From NCBI GenBank assembly GCA_016342745.1, contig JAEINT010000014.1, positions 102,920-166,919 on the forward strand: 64,000 bases of DNA, in the 5' to 3' direction. This document shows positions 52,400 through 62,608 of this stretch, in pieces (the stretch's first letter is position 1; each line of letters opens with the position of its first letter). Below the pieces are notes generated by a model. The model made no database searches and had not been told where the DNA came from. It worked only from the letters and a program-made list of their open reading frames with translations. The translations under genes were made by a program, and so were the position numbers. This DNA comes from Labilibaculum sp. Its GTDB lineage: Bacteria; Bacteroidota; Bacteroidia; Bacteroidales; Marinifilaceae.

Positions 52400-54589
52400 A
52401 TGGCCACAATTAGATTTAAAGCGTTAGGAGAACTACTTTCGAGGAAACCTGTTGCTGTTAGTATACCTTCAAATAAGGTGACTGATTATTACGGAGAATT
52501 AGTATTCAATGTTGAATCAATGAGAAAGTATCTTTCTAAAGAATCTTTCCGAGCAGTAATGAATGCGAATAAAAAAGGTGGCACAATTGATCGTAAAATG
52601 GCGGATGGTATTGCTGCAGGTATGAAAGCTTGGTCTATTGAAAAAGGAGCAACTCATTATACTCACTGGTTTCAACCATTAACTGATGGTACTGCTGAAA
52701 AGCATGATGGTTTCATCGACTATGGTGATGGTGGTCATATGATCGAAAATTTTTCAGGTAAATTGTTAGCTCAGCAAGAGCCAGATGCATCTTCATTTCC
52801 AAATGGAGGAATTCGTCAGACTTTTGAGGCTCGTGGTTATACAGCTTGGGATGTTTCATCTCCAGCATTTATTGTAGGTACAACACTTTGTATTCCTACT
52901 ATATTTGTCTCTTATACAGGAGAGGCGTTAGATTATAAAACACCTTTATTGAAAGCTTTAGCTGCAGTTGATGAGGCTGCTGTTGGAGTATGTCAATACT
53001 TCGATAAAAATGTAACTAAAGTTCATACAAACCTTGGTTGGGAGCAGGAATATTTCCTAATCGATGAGGCATTGTATCAGGCGCGTCCAGATTTAGTTCT
53101 TACAGGTAGAACTTTAATGGGACACTCTTCTTCAAAAGATCAACAGTTAGATGATCACTATTTTGGATCAATTCCAGAACGTGTTTCTAAATTCATGATC
53201 GAATTAGAACTAGAATGTCACAAATTGGGTATTCCTGCTAAAACTCGTCACAACGAGGTTGCTCCTTCTCAGTTCGAATTAGCTCCTATTTATGAGGAAG
53301 CCAATCTTGCCAATGATCACAATCAGTTGTTGATGGATGTAATGAAAAAAGTTGCCCGTCATCATAAATTCCGTGTTCTTTTCCATGAAAAGCCATTTGC
53401 TGCAATTAATGGGTCAGGAAAACACAATAACTGGTCATTGGGAACAGATACAGGTGTAGTTTTATTAGCTCCAGGAAAGAATCCAAAAGCAAATATCCAA
53501 TTCCTTACTTTCGTTGTGAATACATTAATGGCTGTTTATAAAAATCAAGATTTGCTTAGAGCATCTATCTTAACAGCATCAAATAGTCACCGTTTGGGAG
53601 CAAACGAGGCACCTCCATCAATTATTTCAGCATTCTTAGGCGACGAGGTTTCTAGTATGTTAGATAAGATTGTTGAGGAAGTTGGAGAAAGAAAAATGAC
53701 TCCAGATGAGAAAACAGCATTGAAATTAGGTATCGGACGTATTCCTGAAATTATTTTAGATAATACAGATCGTAACCGTACTTCTCCATTTGCATTTACT
53801 GGAAATAGATTTGAATTCCGTGCAGTAGGATCTTCAGTAAATAATGCAGCTGCAATGACAGCTTTAAGTGCTGCTGTAGCTGTTGAGTTGACAGAATTCA
53901 AACAGAATGTTGATGCTTTAATTGAGCAAGGAATCAAGAAAGATGAAGCAATTTTCCAGATTCTTAAGAAAATGATTATTGCTTGTAAGCCTATTCGTTT
54001 TAACGGTGATGGTTACTCGGAAGAGTGGTTGGTTGAAGCTGAAAAAAGAGGTTTGACTAACATTACAAGCGTTCCTGAATCATTAATGAAATATTTAGAT
54101 GCACCAGCAAGAAAAGCTTTGATTGATAGTGGTGTAATGAGTGAGACAGAGTTAGAGGCTCGTGTTGAAGTGGAAATGGAGAAATTTACCATGAAGATAC
54201 AGATTGAATCTCGTGTTCTTGGTGATCTAGCGATTAACCATATTGTTCCAACTGCTGTTGCTTATCAAACGAAGTTGATTCAGAATGTTCAAGGTTTAAG
54301 AGATATTTTCTCTACTGACGAATTCGAAGAATTATCTGCAGCTCGTAAGGAATTAATTAAAGAAATTTCAGGGCATATTTCTTCAATCAAAGCGAAGGTT
54401 AAAGAAATGATTGAGGCTCGTAAGGCATGTAACATTTTAGGAGAAGGTGTTGAAATGGCTAGAGCATACGATAAAGAAGTTCGTCCATATTTAGAAGAGG
54501 TTCGTTATCATATCGATAAATTAGAATTGATTGTTGATAATGAAATGTGGCCATTGCCAAAATATCGTGAATTGTTATTCAATAACTAA
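52400..54589 (+). CDS. glnN: Glutamine synthetase type III
   Basis: 729 residues, the length of GSIII and far longer than GSI. It makes glutamine from glutamate, ammonia and ATP. Signatures: TIFVSYTGEALDYKTPLLKA, WEQEYFLID, KTRHNEVAPSQFELAP, GSGKHNNWSLGTDTG and NRTSPFAFTGNRFEFRAVG is cut by the ATP site. GSIII is the main form in Bacteroidota. It is monocistronic, with a leader hairpin upstream and a strong terminator downstream. The nitrogen-related function fits with ammonia released by the NagB reaction, but no link is shown. Confidence 0.97.
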   Translation: MATIRFKALGELLSRKPVAVSIPSNKVTDYYGELVFNVESMRKYLSKESFRAVMNANKKGGTIDRKMADGIAAGMKAWSIEKGATHYTHWFQPLTDGTAEKHDGFIDYGDGGHMIENFSGKLLAQQEPDASSFPNGGIRQTFEARGYTAWDVSSPAFIVGTTLCIPTIFVSYTGEALDYKTPLLKALAAVDEAAVGVCQYFDKNVTKVHTNLGWEQEYFLIDEALYQARPDLVLTGRTLMGHSSSKDQQLDDHYFGSIPERVSKFMIELELECHKLGIPAKTRHNEVAPSQFELAPIYEEANLANDHNQLLMDVMKKVARHHKFRVLFHEKPFAAINGSGKHNNWSLGTDTGVVLLAPGKNPKANIQFLTFVVNTLMAVYKNQDLLRASILTASNSHRLGANEAPPSIISAFLGDEVSSMLDKIVEEVGERKMTPDEKTALKLGIGRIPEIILDNTDRNRTSPFAFTGNRFEFRAVGSSVNNAAAMTALSAAVAVELTEFKQNVDALIEQGIKKDEAIFQILKKMIIACKPIRFNGDGYSEEWLVEAEKRGLTNITSVPESLMKYLDAPARKALIDSGVMSETELEARVEVEMEKFTMKIQIESRVLGDLAINHIVPTAVAYQTKLIQNVQGLRDIFSTDEFEELSAARKELIKEISGHISSIKAKVKEMIEARKACNILGEGVEMARAYDKEVRPYLEEVRYHIDKLELIVDNEMWPLPKYRELLFNN

Positions 54590-54611
54590 TTCAGACAACA
54601 ATATTTTTATC

Positions 54612-54645
54612 AAAAAGGATGTTCTTTTAAAGAGCATCCTTTTTT
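54612..54645 (+). terminator. Terminator of glnN
   Basis: AAAGGATG pairs with CATCCTTT, extended by TCT/AGA around a short loop, then six T. Confidence 0.88.
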
Positions 54646-54752
54646 GTTTTGTGTCAGAATGAATTATCTAGCATAACATTCTATTGACCTATAGAATAAA
54701 ATATTTATTTTTATACCTTGTTAGCTCAATTATTGAATCTTAAAATCAACGG

Positions 54753-57110
54753 ATGAAGTTTCTTACTCAATTTTGTATTCTTATTATTCTAGGGGCATTA
54801 GCTTCTTGCTCTTCAAAATCTTACGTTAAGCGTGGCGATAAAATGCTTGAGTCTGGACGATATTATTATGCTCAGAGTTTATACGAAAAAGCTTATGAAA
54901 AATCGAAAGATAAAGAGGCTAAAGCGGATATAGCCTTTAAGGCAGCATCTTGTTTCGATCAAGTAAATCAAGGACGAAAAGCATCTTCATGGTACAGAAA
55001 AGCAATAATGAATCGTGATACATTCTCGAATGCGGTATTGAATTTGGCTTATGTGGAAGTCAAAAATGGAAGGATGGAAGAAGCGGAAGAGAACTTTTGG
55101 GAATATGTAGACCTTAAACCCGAAGTAAAGAAGGAAGGTGATCCTTCAGAAATGTTAGAAAGGATTAAAAAATGGGAAGAATTTCCAGGAAGATATAAAG
55201 TAGAATTGCTAAAAGATTTTAGTTCTACATCTAGTGATTTTGCACCTATTTATATGGGGAAAGATACAAATGTCATCTTTTTTTCATCAAATAGAAAATT
55301 GAAGGATAAGCCAAAAAAAGATGGGGTAACTGGAGAATATTATTCGAATATTTTTGAATCGCATTATTCTAATGAGGTGGTTCGAAAGAGCCGTAAGAAA
55401 AAAGGAAAGAATGCGACCACGCGTAAAGTTCTTGTGGATACTTACCAGTGGAGTAAAGCAAGAGGAGTTGGGGATACAATTAATTCTGACTGGAATGAAG
55501 GAGCTGCATGTTTCTCTCCAGAAGCTGATGTCTTGTATTATACTTCTTCAATGAAAGTGAATAAAAATAATCAGGGCACTAAAATATTCGTTGTTAAAAG
55601 AGAAGATGATGGTTGGGGTAGAGTGAGCCAACTAGATTTAGTTCCAGATAGCTTGTCGGTTGGACATCCATCTATATCTGCCGATGGTAATATTCTTTAT
55701 TTTGTTTCCGATATGCCAGGTGGTTACGGAGGAAACGATATTTGGATGGCTAAGAAAAGTGGAAGTTCTTGGAGTGAGCCACAAAATTTAGGAAGACCAA
55801 TCAACACGCCGAATGATGAACTATTCCCGTATATAAAAGAAAATGGAGATTTGTTTTTTGCCTCCGACCGAACCGAAGGAATGGGAGGATTAGATATTTA
55901 TCAGGCCAAGCGCGAGAAAACTGGAGTTTGGACTGTCGAGAATATGAAATATCCAATTAATTCTACTGCTGATGATTTTGCAATGGTTTTCCAAATTGGA
56001 CAGGAAAAAGGAATGTTTACATCTTCAAGAAAGAAAGGAAACGACGATATCTATCGTTTTGATTTTGTTCCATTGCAATTTTCTTTTGTGGGAAATGTGG
56101 TCAATAGTGAATCGAAAGAACCAGTTGAAAAAGCACGTGTTCACATTGTGTCTTCCGATGGAAAGCAGAAAGATGTAAAAGCAAATCAGGAAGGAAAATT
56201 TACTGTTGATTTATTACCTGGTTTGGAATACGTAGTAATGGTATCGGCCGATGGATATTTGAATGGAAAGGAACTGGTAAGTACTTTAGATCTTACTGTT
56301 AGTCGAAATTTTAAAGCCATGATTGGTTTAAATCCTATCGAAAAGCCAATCGAATTGCCAAATATTTTTTACGATTTTGGATCTTGGACATTAAGAGATG
56401 AATCGAAAACTGCTTTGGATGGTTTGGTTGAAACTTTAAATGATAACCCGAAAATTACCATAGAGCTAGGTTCTCATACCGATTTTGTAGGAAGCGAATC
56501 AACAAATCAAGGCTTATCGCAAAAAAGAGCTCAGTCTGTTGTCGATTATTTAATCGAAAAAGGAATTAATTGGGATCGATTGGTAGCGCAAGGTTATGGC
56601 GAAGCGAAGCCTTTAATAATTTCATCCGATAAGGCAAAAGAATATGATTTCTTGAAAGAAGGAGATGTTCTAACTGAATGGGTGATTAGTAAATTACAAG
56701 AAAAACAAAAAGAAATAGCCAATCAGTTGAATCGTAGAACCGATTTTAGAGTGTTATCGACAGATTATGTCCCAGGACCGAACTCTAAAAATAAGCCAGG
56801 TGTAAATTCAGATCAAATTGGAAATACAATTATTAAAAATCTGAGTGGAATAAAAGGAGTGTTCTATACGATTCAAATAGGAGCTTTTAGTAAAAATACA
56901 ATTCCACCGGTAATTCAAAAATATAAAGTTGTATTTAGAGGCGAAGTAGATGCCAATACGGTGAGATATACCACAGGTATTTTTGATGATGTTGAGGAAG
57001 CAAGAGCTGAAGCAGATAAGATTACAAAAACAGGAATTAAAGCATTTGTAATCGCATACAATAAAGGGAAAAAGATTACCTTTGCCGAAGCAAAAAAAAT
57101 GAAGAAGTAG
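54753..57110 (+). CDS. PorE-like OmpA-family lipoprotein (TPR, PD40, CRD, OmpA, SPOR-like)
   Basis: 785 residues. The lipobox LASCSS gives a periplasm-facing outer-membrane lipoprotein. Domains in order: TPR repeats (about 25-135), PD40/WD40-like beta-propeller (about 160-435; SADGNILYFVSDMPGGYGGND, split over two strands), carboxypeptidase-regulatory domain (about 440-525), OmpA peptidoglycan-binding domain (about 535-670; ELGSHTDFVGS, SQKRAQSVVDYL) and a SPOR-like tail (about 695-775; FYTIQIGAFSKN). PorE of the type IX secretion system has the first four domains. The SPOR-like end, which binds denuded glycan in other proteins, is an addition. A role in anchoring to the cell wall is clear; T9SS membership is unproven. 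Confidence 0.82.
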   Translation: MKFLTQFCILIILGALASCSSKSYVKRGDKMLESGRYYYAQSLYEKAYEKSKDKEAKADIAFKAASCFDQVNQGRKASSWYRKAIMNRDTFSNAVLNLAYVEVKNGRMEEAEENFWEYVDLKPEVKKEGDPSEMLERIKKWEEFPGRYKVELLKDFSSTSSDFAPIYMGKDTNVIFFSSNRKLKDKPKKDGVTGEYYSNIFESHYSNEVVRKSRKKKGKNATTRKVLVDTYQWSKARGVGDTINSDWNEGAACFSPEADVLYYTSSMKVNKNNQGTKIFVVKREDDGWGRVSQLDLVPDSLSVGHPSISADGNILYFVSDMPGGYGGNDIWMAKKSGSSWSEPQNLGRPINTPNDELFPYIKENGDLFFASDRTEGMGGLDIYQAKREKTGVWTVENMKYPINSTADDFAMVFQIGQEKGMFTSSRKKGNDDIYRFDFVPLQFSFVGNVVNSESKEPVEKARVHIVSSDGKQKDVKANQEGKFTVDLLPGLEYVVMVSADGYLNGKELVSTLDLTVSRNFKAMIGLNPIEKPIELPNIFYDFGSWTLRDESKTALDGLVETLNDNPKITIELGSHTDFVGSESTNQGLSQKRAQSVVDYLIEKGINWDRLVAQGYGEAKPLIISSDKAKEYDFLKEGDVLTEWVISKLQEKQKEIANQLNRRTDFRVLSTDYVPGPNSKNKPGVNSDQIGNTIIKNLSGIKGVFYTIQIGAFSKNTIPPVIQKYKVVFRGEVDANTVRYTTGIFDDVEEARAEADKITKTGIKAFVIAYNKGKKITFAEAKKMKK

Positions 57111-57214
57111 AAATGGAAAATTGATTGGGTAAATGGCTGTGTAAGTTTCCTTTGGTTGCATATGTGGTTTTTGCCTTTCACCTTTTTACTTTCACCTTTT
57201 TATTCTAAACAACC

Positions 57215-58384
57215 ATGAGAAAAGACGAAAGATATAACCTTAGAGGAGTATCGGCTTCGAAAGAAGATGTACATAGTGCAATTAAAAATCTTGACAAAGG
57301 ATTATTTCCGAATGCGTTTTGTAAAGTTGTACCTGATTATTTAACAGGTGACGAAGACTATTGCAATATTATGCATGCAGATGGAGCAGGAACAAAATCT
57401 TCTCTTGCTTACATGTATTGGAAAGAAACTGGTGATCTGTCCGTATGGAAAGGAATTGCTCAAGATGCTTTAATCATGAATCTTGATGATTTACTTTGTG
57501 TAGGTGCCGTAGATAATATTCTTTTATCATCAACTATCGGGAGAAATAAAAATTTAATTCCTGGTGAAGTTCTTTCTCAAATCATTAATGGGACAGAAGA
57601 ATTGTTAGCCGAATACAGTAAAATGGGTGTTAATATTCATTCAACTGGTGGCGAAACGGCTGATGTTGGAGATTTGGTTCGCACAATTATTGTAGATTCT
57701 ACAGTAACTTGTCGTATGAAAAGAGAAGATGTAATCACCAATGAGAAAATTCAAGCGGGTGATGTTATTGTTGGTCTTTCATCGTCGGGGCAAGCGAGCT
57801 ATGAAAAAGAATACAACGGCGGAATGGGATCAAATGGTTTGACTTCTGCTCGTCATGACGTATTTTCTAAATATTTAGCTGAAAAATATCCAGAGAGTTT
57901 CGATAATGCAGTACCTGATGAGCTAGTGTATTCTGGAAATTGCAAATTAACTGATGCGGTAGAAGGTGTAGATATTGACGCAGGGAAATTGGTGCTTTCA
58001 GCAACCAGAACTTATGCTCCAATTGTAAAGAAGATATTGGATCAATACAGATCTCAAATTCACGGTATGATTCACTGTTCAGGTGGAGCACAAACTAAAG
58101 TTTTGAACTTTGTAGATGATATTCACATTGTTAAAGATAATATGTTTGCAGTACCTCCTTTGTTTAAGTTGATTAAAGAGCAAAGTGGAACTTCTTGGGA
58201 CGAAATGTACAAGGTATTTAATATGGGACACCGTTTTGAATTATACGTGCCTCAAGATATCGCTGAAGAAATTATTGCCATTTCTAAAGAATTTAATGTC
58301 GATGCAAAAATTGTAGGTCGATGTGAAGAAGGAAAAGGTAAGAAATTGACAATCAAAAGTGAGTTTGGTGAATTTGAATACTAA
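57215..58384 (+). CDS. purM: Phosphoribosylformylglycinamidine cyclo-ligase (AIR synthase)
   Basis: 389 residues, the long form seen in Bacteroidota. PurM closes FGAM to AIR in purine synthesis using ATP. Motifs: IMHADGAGTKSSLAY, QDALIMNLDDLLCVGA, GGETADVGD, VGLSSSGQAS and a C-terminal FNMGHRFELYV. It lies 104 bp behind the PorE-like gene and ends at a bidirectional terminator. No other pur genes are in the window. Confidence 0.93.
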   Translation: MRKDERYNLRGVSASKEDVHSAIKNLDKGLFPNAFCKVVPDYLTGDEDYCNIMHADGAGTKSSLAYMYWKETGDLSVWKGIAQDALIMNLDDLLCVGAVDNILLSSTIGRNKNLIPGEVLSQIINGTEELLAEYSKMGVNIHSTGGETADVGDLVRTIIVDSTVTCRMKREDVITNEKIQAGDVIVGLSSSGQASYEKEYNGGMGSNGLTSARHDVFSKYLAEKYPESFDNAVPDELVYSGNCKLTDAVEGVDIDAGKLVLSATRTYAPIVKKILDQYRSQIHGMIHCSGGAQTKVLNFVDDIHIVKDNMFAVPPLFKLIKEQSGTSWDEMYKVFNMGHRFELYVPQDIAEEIIAISKEFNVDAKIVGRCEEGKGKKLTIKSEFGEFEY

Positions 58385-58404
58385 ACCATCTTAAAATATT
58401 TCTC

Positions 58405-58441
58405 AAATAAGGCCATCTACTTGTAGATGGCCTTATTTTTT
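58405..58441. terminator. Bidirectional terminator after purM
   Basis: A perfect 16-bp stem (AAATAAGGCCATCTAC and complement) with a two-base loop and T run. It lies 2 bp from the stop of the convergent gene. Confidence 0.93.
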
Positions 58442-58443
58442 GA

Positions 58444-58764
58444 TTAATCATTTAGTTCAAATCCCCATTCTTTTAGGATGTTGGGTTCATCCGGATAAAC
58501 TGTTAATAGAAGATTCCGGATACTCCGGATTTCTTTTGAAATAAATTTTAAATCATTTTCTTTTCTGAATTCACGATAAGAAATGCTTTTTTCTGGTTGT
58601 TGATCTTTCAAAGATCGAATACTGTTTGATTTTTCAACCAAACGATCCATGTTAACAGCGCCATTAAGTAAACTCTTCTTTTTAGTGGCCTTGTGTCGTT
58701 CATTAATTTTTACCAATAGACCCAATAATCGGTCTTCGCTTCTAGGGATTCTGACTTTTACCAT
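58444..58764 (-). CDS. Small hypothetical protein ending in WGFELND
   Basis: 106 residues from ATG 58764 (an ATG 15 codons earlier, at 58809, is possible). MVKVRIPRSEDRLLGLLVKI opens the protein; a long helical middle part ends in LLTVYPDEPNILKEWGFELND. Many Bacteroidota genomes carry small proteins with the same plan: a basic MKVxIPR start and an LxxWGFxVxD end. Function unknown; no signal peptide, no cysteines. The real start and the function are uncertain. Confidence 0.65.
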   Translation of the reverse strand: MVKVRIPRSEDRLLGLLVKINERHKATKKKSLLNGAVNMDRLVEKSNSIRSLKDQQPEKSISYREFRKENDLKFISKEIRSIRNLLLTVYPDEPNILKEWGFELND

Positions 58765-58809
58765 AAGCTTATTTTTAAGCGTTTGCTTTAACTTCAAAAA
58801 ACAAGACAT

Positions 58810-59169
58810 TGTTACTACTCCTGTGTTTACGATCCTTGAAAGTAAATGGAGAGGGTAATTTTTCTATTAAAAATTTGGTGCAACTACACTAGCTATAAGT
58901 TTCTATTAAAATTAACCATCTTAAGCTAAAAAGTAAAGGGCTGTTAATAATTATTTATAATTTAAAATCAAACTAAACTAAACATTGAGGGAGATCTTAA
59001 AAAAAACAACTCTTAATTCTAATAATTTATTTGAAGATTATAATTGTAAATAAGTTGATTATTATTCCTTAAAAGAGGTTAAATAATAAAAAGGGTAATC
59101 TAAATTGGCAAAGCCTTATTTAAAATGATTTAATTTTTCTAATTTTGTCCAAAATTTAGAAGTCTGAAT
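58810..59169 (+). other. Gene-free region before prfA with a possible -7 box
   Basis: No gene seen. TAATTTTG (59140-59147) matches the -7 consensus 22 bp before the prfA start, but no -33 TTTG lies at the right distance. The rest is AT-rich with no clear repeat. Confidence 0.4.
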
Positions 59170-60255
59170 ATGAGCAATAATGTGTTACTCGATAAATTAG
59201 AAGGCGTCCTTATCCGCTTTAAAGAGGTTGGTCAATTGATTACCGACCCTGAAGTGATGGGCGATATGAAGAGGTACGTAAAACTAAGTAAAGAATATAA
59301 AGAGCTTGAGGGAGTTTCTGATGCTGCAAAAGAATTTAGAAATGCTCTTGACACCATAGCTGAATCAAAAGAAATCTTAAGTAGTGAATCTGATGAAGAA
59401 CTACGTGAGATGGCAAAAATGGAATTGGATGAGTTGGAAGAGAAACTTCCAGATATGGAGCAAAATATAAAATTGCTTCTTGTTCCTGCCGATCCAGAAG
59501 ATTCAAAAAATGCAATTCTTGAAATTCGAGCGGGTGCTGGTGGCGATGAGGCTAGTATTTTTGCTGGTGACTTGGCACGAATGTACACGAAGTTCTGTGA
59601 ATCTAAAGGTTGGAAGATTTCAATCTCAAATATTAGTGAAGGAACATCTGGTGGTTACAAGGAAATTGTTATGAATGTATCAGGTACAGGTGTGTATGGT
59701 ATCTTGAAATATGAATCAGGTGTGCATCGTGTTCAACGTGTTCCTCAAACAGAAACGCAAGGACGTGTTCATACAAGTGCTGCTTCTGTTGCTGTTTTGC
59801 CAGAAGCCGAAGAATTTGATATCGACGTAAAAGAAAGTGATATCCGTAAAGATACTTACTGTTCTTCAGGACCAGGAGGTCAATCGGTGAATACAACCTA
59901 TTCTGCGATTCGTTTAACGCACAACCCTACAGGAATTGTGGTTACTTGTCAGGATCAAAAATCACAAATCAAGAATTTAGCGAAAGCAATGGTTGAGCTA
60001 CGTTCTCGTATTTACGCTTTGGAGCATCAAAAATATTTAGATGAAATATCATCTAAGCGTAAAACAATGGTTTCGACTGGTGATCGATCAGCAAAAATTC
60101 GTACGTACAATTACCCGCAAGGTAGGGTAACTGATCATCGTATTAATTTTACCATGTATAATTTGTCGGCTACAATGGATGGAGACATTCAAGAAGTGAT
60201 TGACAAACTTCAAATAGAAGAAAATTCAGAACGACTTAAAGAAAGTGGTTTGTAA
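59170..60255 (+). CDS. prfA: Peptide chain release factor 1
   Basis: 361 residues. The catalytic GGQ lies in SSGPGGQSVNTTYSAIRLTH. The codon-recognition tripeptide is PQT in RVPQTETQGRVHTSA, of the PxT type that marks RF1 (UAA/UAG); RF2 has SPF. Motif EIRAGAGGDEASIFAGDLARM is cut to the family core. Essential for translation termination. Followed by a terminator and then pyrF. Confidence 0.97.
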   Translation: MSNNVLLDKLEGVLIRFKEVGQLITDPEVMGDMKRYVKLSKEYKELEGVSDAAKEFRNALDTIAESKEILSSESDEELREMAKMELDELEEKLPDMEQNIKLLLVPADPEDSKNAILEIRAGAGGDEASIFAGDLARMYTKFCESKGWKISISNISEGTSGGYKEIVMNVSGTGVYGILKYESGVHRVQRVPQTETQGRVHTSAASVAVLPEAEEFDIDVKESDIRKDTYCSSGPGGQSVNTTYSAIRLTHNPTGIVVTCQDQKSQIKNLAKAMVELRSRIYALEHQKYLDEISSKRKTMVSTGDRSAKIRTYNYPQGRVTDHRINFTMYNLSATMDGDIQEVIDKLQIEENSERLKESGL

Positions 60256-60262
60256 TAATATT

Positions 60263-60289
60263 GGCAGTGGTATCCCCACTGCCTTTTTT
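60263..60289 (+). terminator. Terminator of prfA
   Basis: A perfect 8-bp stem (GGCAGTGG/CCACTGCC) with a 5-base loop and six T. Confidence 0.92.
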
Positions 60290-60314
60290 GTATTAACTAG
60301 TAAACAACCTAAAA

Positions 60315-61142
60315 ATGAACTATCAGGCGTTATTCGAGCAAATCAAGAAAAAGAAAAGTTTCCTATGTGTAGGTTTAGATAGTGATGTGAAGAAAATTCC
60401 TTCTCATCTTTTGGATTCTGAAGATCCTATTTTCGAATTCAATAAAGCAATTGTTGATGCTACAGCAGATGTAACTGTTGCATACAAGCCAAATATTGCT
60501 TTTTACGAATGTCTTGGAGCAAAAGGCTGGATTAGTTTAGAGAAAACTGTCAACTACATTAAAGAGAACTATCCTGATGTTTTCTTAATTGCCGATGCAA
60601 AAAGAGGCGATATTGGAAATACTTCAAAAATGTATGCTAGTGCATTTCTTGAAAATATGCCGTTCGATTCAATAACGGTTGCTCCTTATATGGGTGAAGA
60701 TTCTGTTACTCCATTTTTAGAGTACAAAAATAAATGGGTAATTCTTTTGGCCTTAACTTCTAATAAAGGTGCATTCGATTTGCAATTCTTTGAGCAGAAC
60801 AACCAAAGGTTATTTGAAAGGGTTCTTGAAAAATCTCAAGATTGGGGAACGAAAGAAAATATGATGTATGTGGTTGGAGCAACAAAAGCAGAAATGCTAG
60901 GTGATATTCGAAAGATTGCTCCTGATCATTTCTTGTTGGTTCCTGGAGTTGGAGCACAAGGAGGAAGTTTACAAGAGGTTGCTAAGTATGGAATGAACAA
61001 TTCTTGTGGCTTGTTAGTGAATTCTTCAAGAGGAATTATTTTTGCTGATACTTCAGAGAAGTTTGCTCAAGTAGCAAAGGTAAAAGCTGAAGAATTACAG
61101 CAGGAAATGGAATTGTTATTAAAAGATAAAGAGCTGATTTAA
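60315..61142 (+). CDS. pyrF: Orotidine 5'-phosphate decarboxylase (type 2)
   Basis: 275 residues, the longer type 2 form. It decarboxylates OMP to UMP. The catalytic network lies in [18 protein letters not shown]; the start [14 protein letters not shown] and the end [15 protein letters not shown] fit the family. Starts 60 bp behind prfA. A strong terminator follows. Confidence 0.96.
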   Translation: MNYQALFEQIKKKKSFLCVGLDSDVKKIPSHLLDSEDPIFEFNKAIVDATADVTVAYKPNIAFYECLGAKGWISLEKTVNYIKENYPDVFLIADAKRGDIGNTSKMYASAFLENMPFDSITVAPYMGEDSVTPFLEYKNKWVILLALTSNKGAFDLQFFEQNNQRLFERVLEKSQDWGTKENMMYVVGATKAEMLGDIRKIAPDHFLLVPGVGAQGGSLQEVAKYGMNNSCGLLVNSSRGIIFADTSEKFAQVAKVKAEELQQEMELLLKDKELI

Positions 61143-61163
61143 ATTCAGTTTTGCAAATAGATG

Positions 61164-61196
61164 AAGGTGGTAATTATTTAATTACCGCCTTTTTTA
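61164..61196 (+). terminator. Terminator of pyrF
   Basis: AAGGTGGTAATT pairs with AATTACCGCCTT (one G-T type mismatch) around a 4-base loop, then a T run. Confidence 0.9.
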
Positions 61197-61252
61197 TTGA
61201 TAAATAAGTGATAATTGGTTAAATTCGATCGTAACAAAATAAGATCGATTCA

Positions 61253-62539
61253 ATGAATGAAGATTTTTTACAGTTTATCTGGAAGCAAAATCTATTTTCC
61301 AAATCAAAACAATTCTCTACAAAGGGCAATGAAATTGAAATTATTGATGTTGGAAGACAAAATTTTGATTCAGGACCAGATTTTTTCGATGCCAGAATTA
61401 AATTAGACAATGTCCTTTGGGCAGGGAATGTTGAAATACATTTAAAATCATCATCTTGGTATCAGCACGGACATGATTCCGATTCAGCATACGATAATGT
61501 GATTTTGCACGTCGTTTTAGAAGACGATGCTAGTGTTGTTTTGAATAACGATAGAGAAATTCCTTGTTTGCAACTTCAGTTTACGCCCGATTTATTAAAC
61601 AACTATCAAATGTTGATGTCTTCTCAGAGATGGATACCTTGTTTTGATGAATTAAAAAATGTTGAGAAATTCTTTGTAAACAATTGGCTCGATCGAATGT
61701 TGATTGAACGTTTGGAACGAAAAGCATTAGAGATTGAGAAGATTCTGATTCAAAATAAGAACTCCTGGGAGGATACGCTATACCAAGTATTGGCTCGCTA
61801 CTTTGGTATGAGAGTAAATGCAGATCCGTTTCAGCAGTTGGCAAGATCGATCCCATTAAAGTTTTTGGCAAAGCAAAAAAACTCACTTTTTCAATTGGAA
61901 GCAATGTTGTTTGGGCAATCTGGTTTATTAGCAAAATACGATTGTGATGATGATTACCTTCTTAAATTAAAAAAGGAGTATCGGTTCTTAGCTCAAAAAT
62001 TCCAATTAGAGCCTATTGCTTCCAGTCGTTGGAAGTGGTTGCGTTTGCGTCCGCCTAATTTTCCAACAGTAAGAATTGCTCAATTTGCTTCTTTGGTTCA
62101 TCAGTCGGAATCTTTATTCTCCAAATTTATCAAAGCAAAAAGTATTACTGATGTTTCAAATTTATTAAAATGTGAAGCTTCAGCTTATTGGACTACGCAT
62201 TATCAGTTTGGTGAGGAATCTATCGAAAAGAAAAAAAATATGGGAAAAACAGGAATTGATGCTTTAATTATTAATTGCGTTGTTCCTCTTTTGTTTCTTT
62301 ATGGAACGCATCATGATTTACAAAAATTAAAGGATAAAGCTTGTGATTTTCTTTCTCAGCTTCCAAGGGAGAAAAATGCAATAATAAATAAATGGAAGGA
62401 TTGTGGCGTCGAAGTTAAGACTGCTCATCAATCTCAGGCTTTATTGCAATTGAAAACAACTTATTGTGATCATGCTAGTTGTTTGCAGTGCGAGTTTGGA
62501 AACAGAATTATTCGAAATGTAAATGTTGATTGTTCATGA
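61253..62539 (+). CDS. DUF2851 family protein
   Basis: 428 residues, full length for DUF2851. Conserved stretches: IIDVGRQNFDSGPDFFDARI, GNVEIHLKSSSWYQHGHDSD, NVILHVVLEDD, LRLRPPNFPTVRIAQFASLV, and the cysteine cluster YCDHASCLQCEFGNR at the end. The GPDF...EIHLKSS..W..HGH pattern resembles a PD-(D/E)xK nuclease-like core, but no activity is established. No signal peptide. It is common and usually single-copy in Bacteroidota. Confidence 0.88.
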   Translation: MNEDFLQFIWKQNLFSKSKQFSTKGNEIEIIDVGRQNFDSGPDFFDARIKLDNVLWAGNVEIHLKSSSWYQHGHDSDSAYDNVILHVVLEDDASVVLNNDREIPCLQLQFTPDLLNNYQMLMSSQRWIPCFDELKNVEKFFVNNWLDRMLIERLERKALEIEKILIQNKNSWEDTLYQVLARYFGMRVNADPFQQLARSIPLKFLAKQKNSLFQLEAMLFGQSGLLAKYDCDDDYLLKLKKEYRFLAQKFQLEPIASSRWKWLRLRPPNFPTVRIAQFASLVHQSESLFSKFIKAKSITDVSNLLKCEASAYWTTHYQFGEESIEKKKNMGKTGIDALIINCVVPLLFLYGTHHDLQKLKDKACDFLSQLPREKNAIINKWKDCGVEVKTAHQSQALLQLKTTYCDHASCLQCEFGNRIIRNVNVDCS

Positions 62540-62608
62540 TAAAAAGATGGTGTGTGCCTTGTAATAGTTAGGCTTTATTGAGTATATTAGATTTTAATCT
62601 GATTGTGT

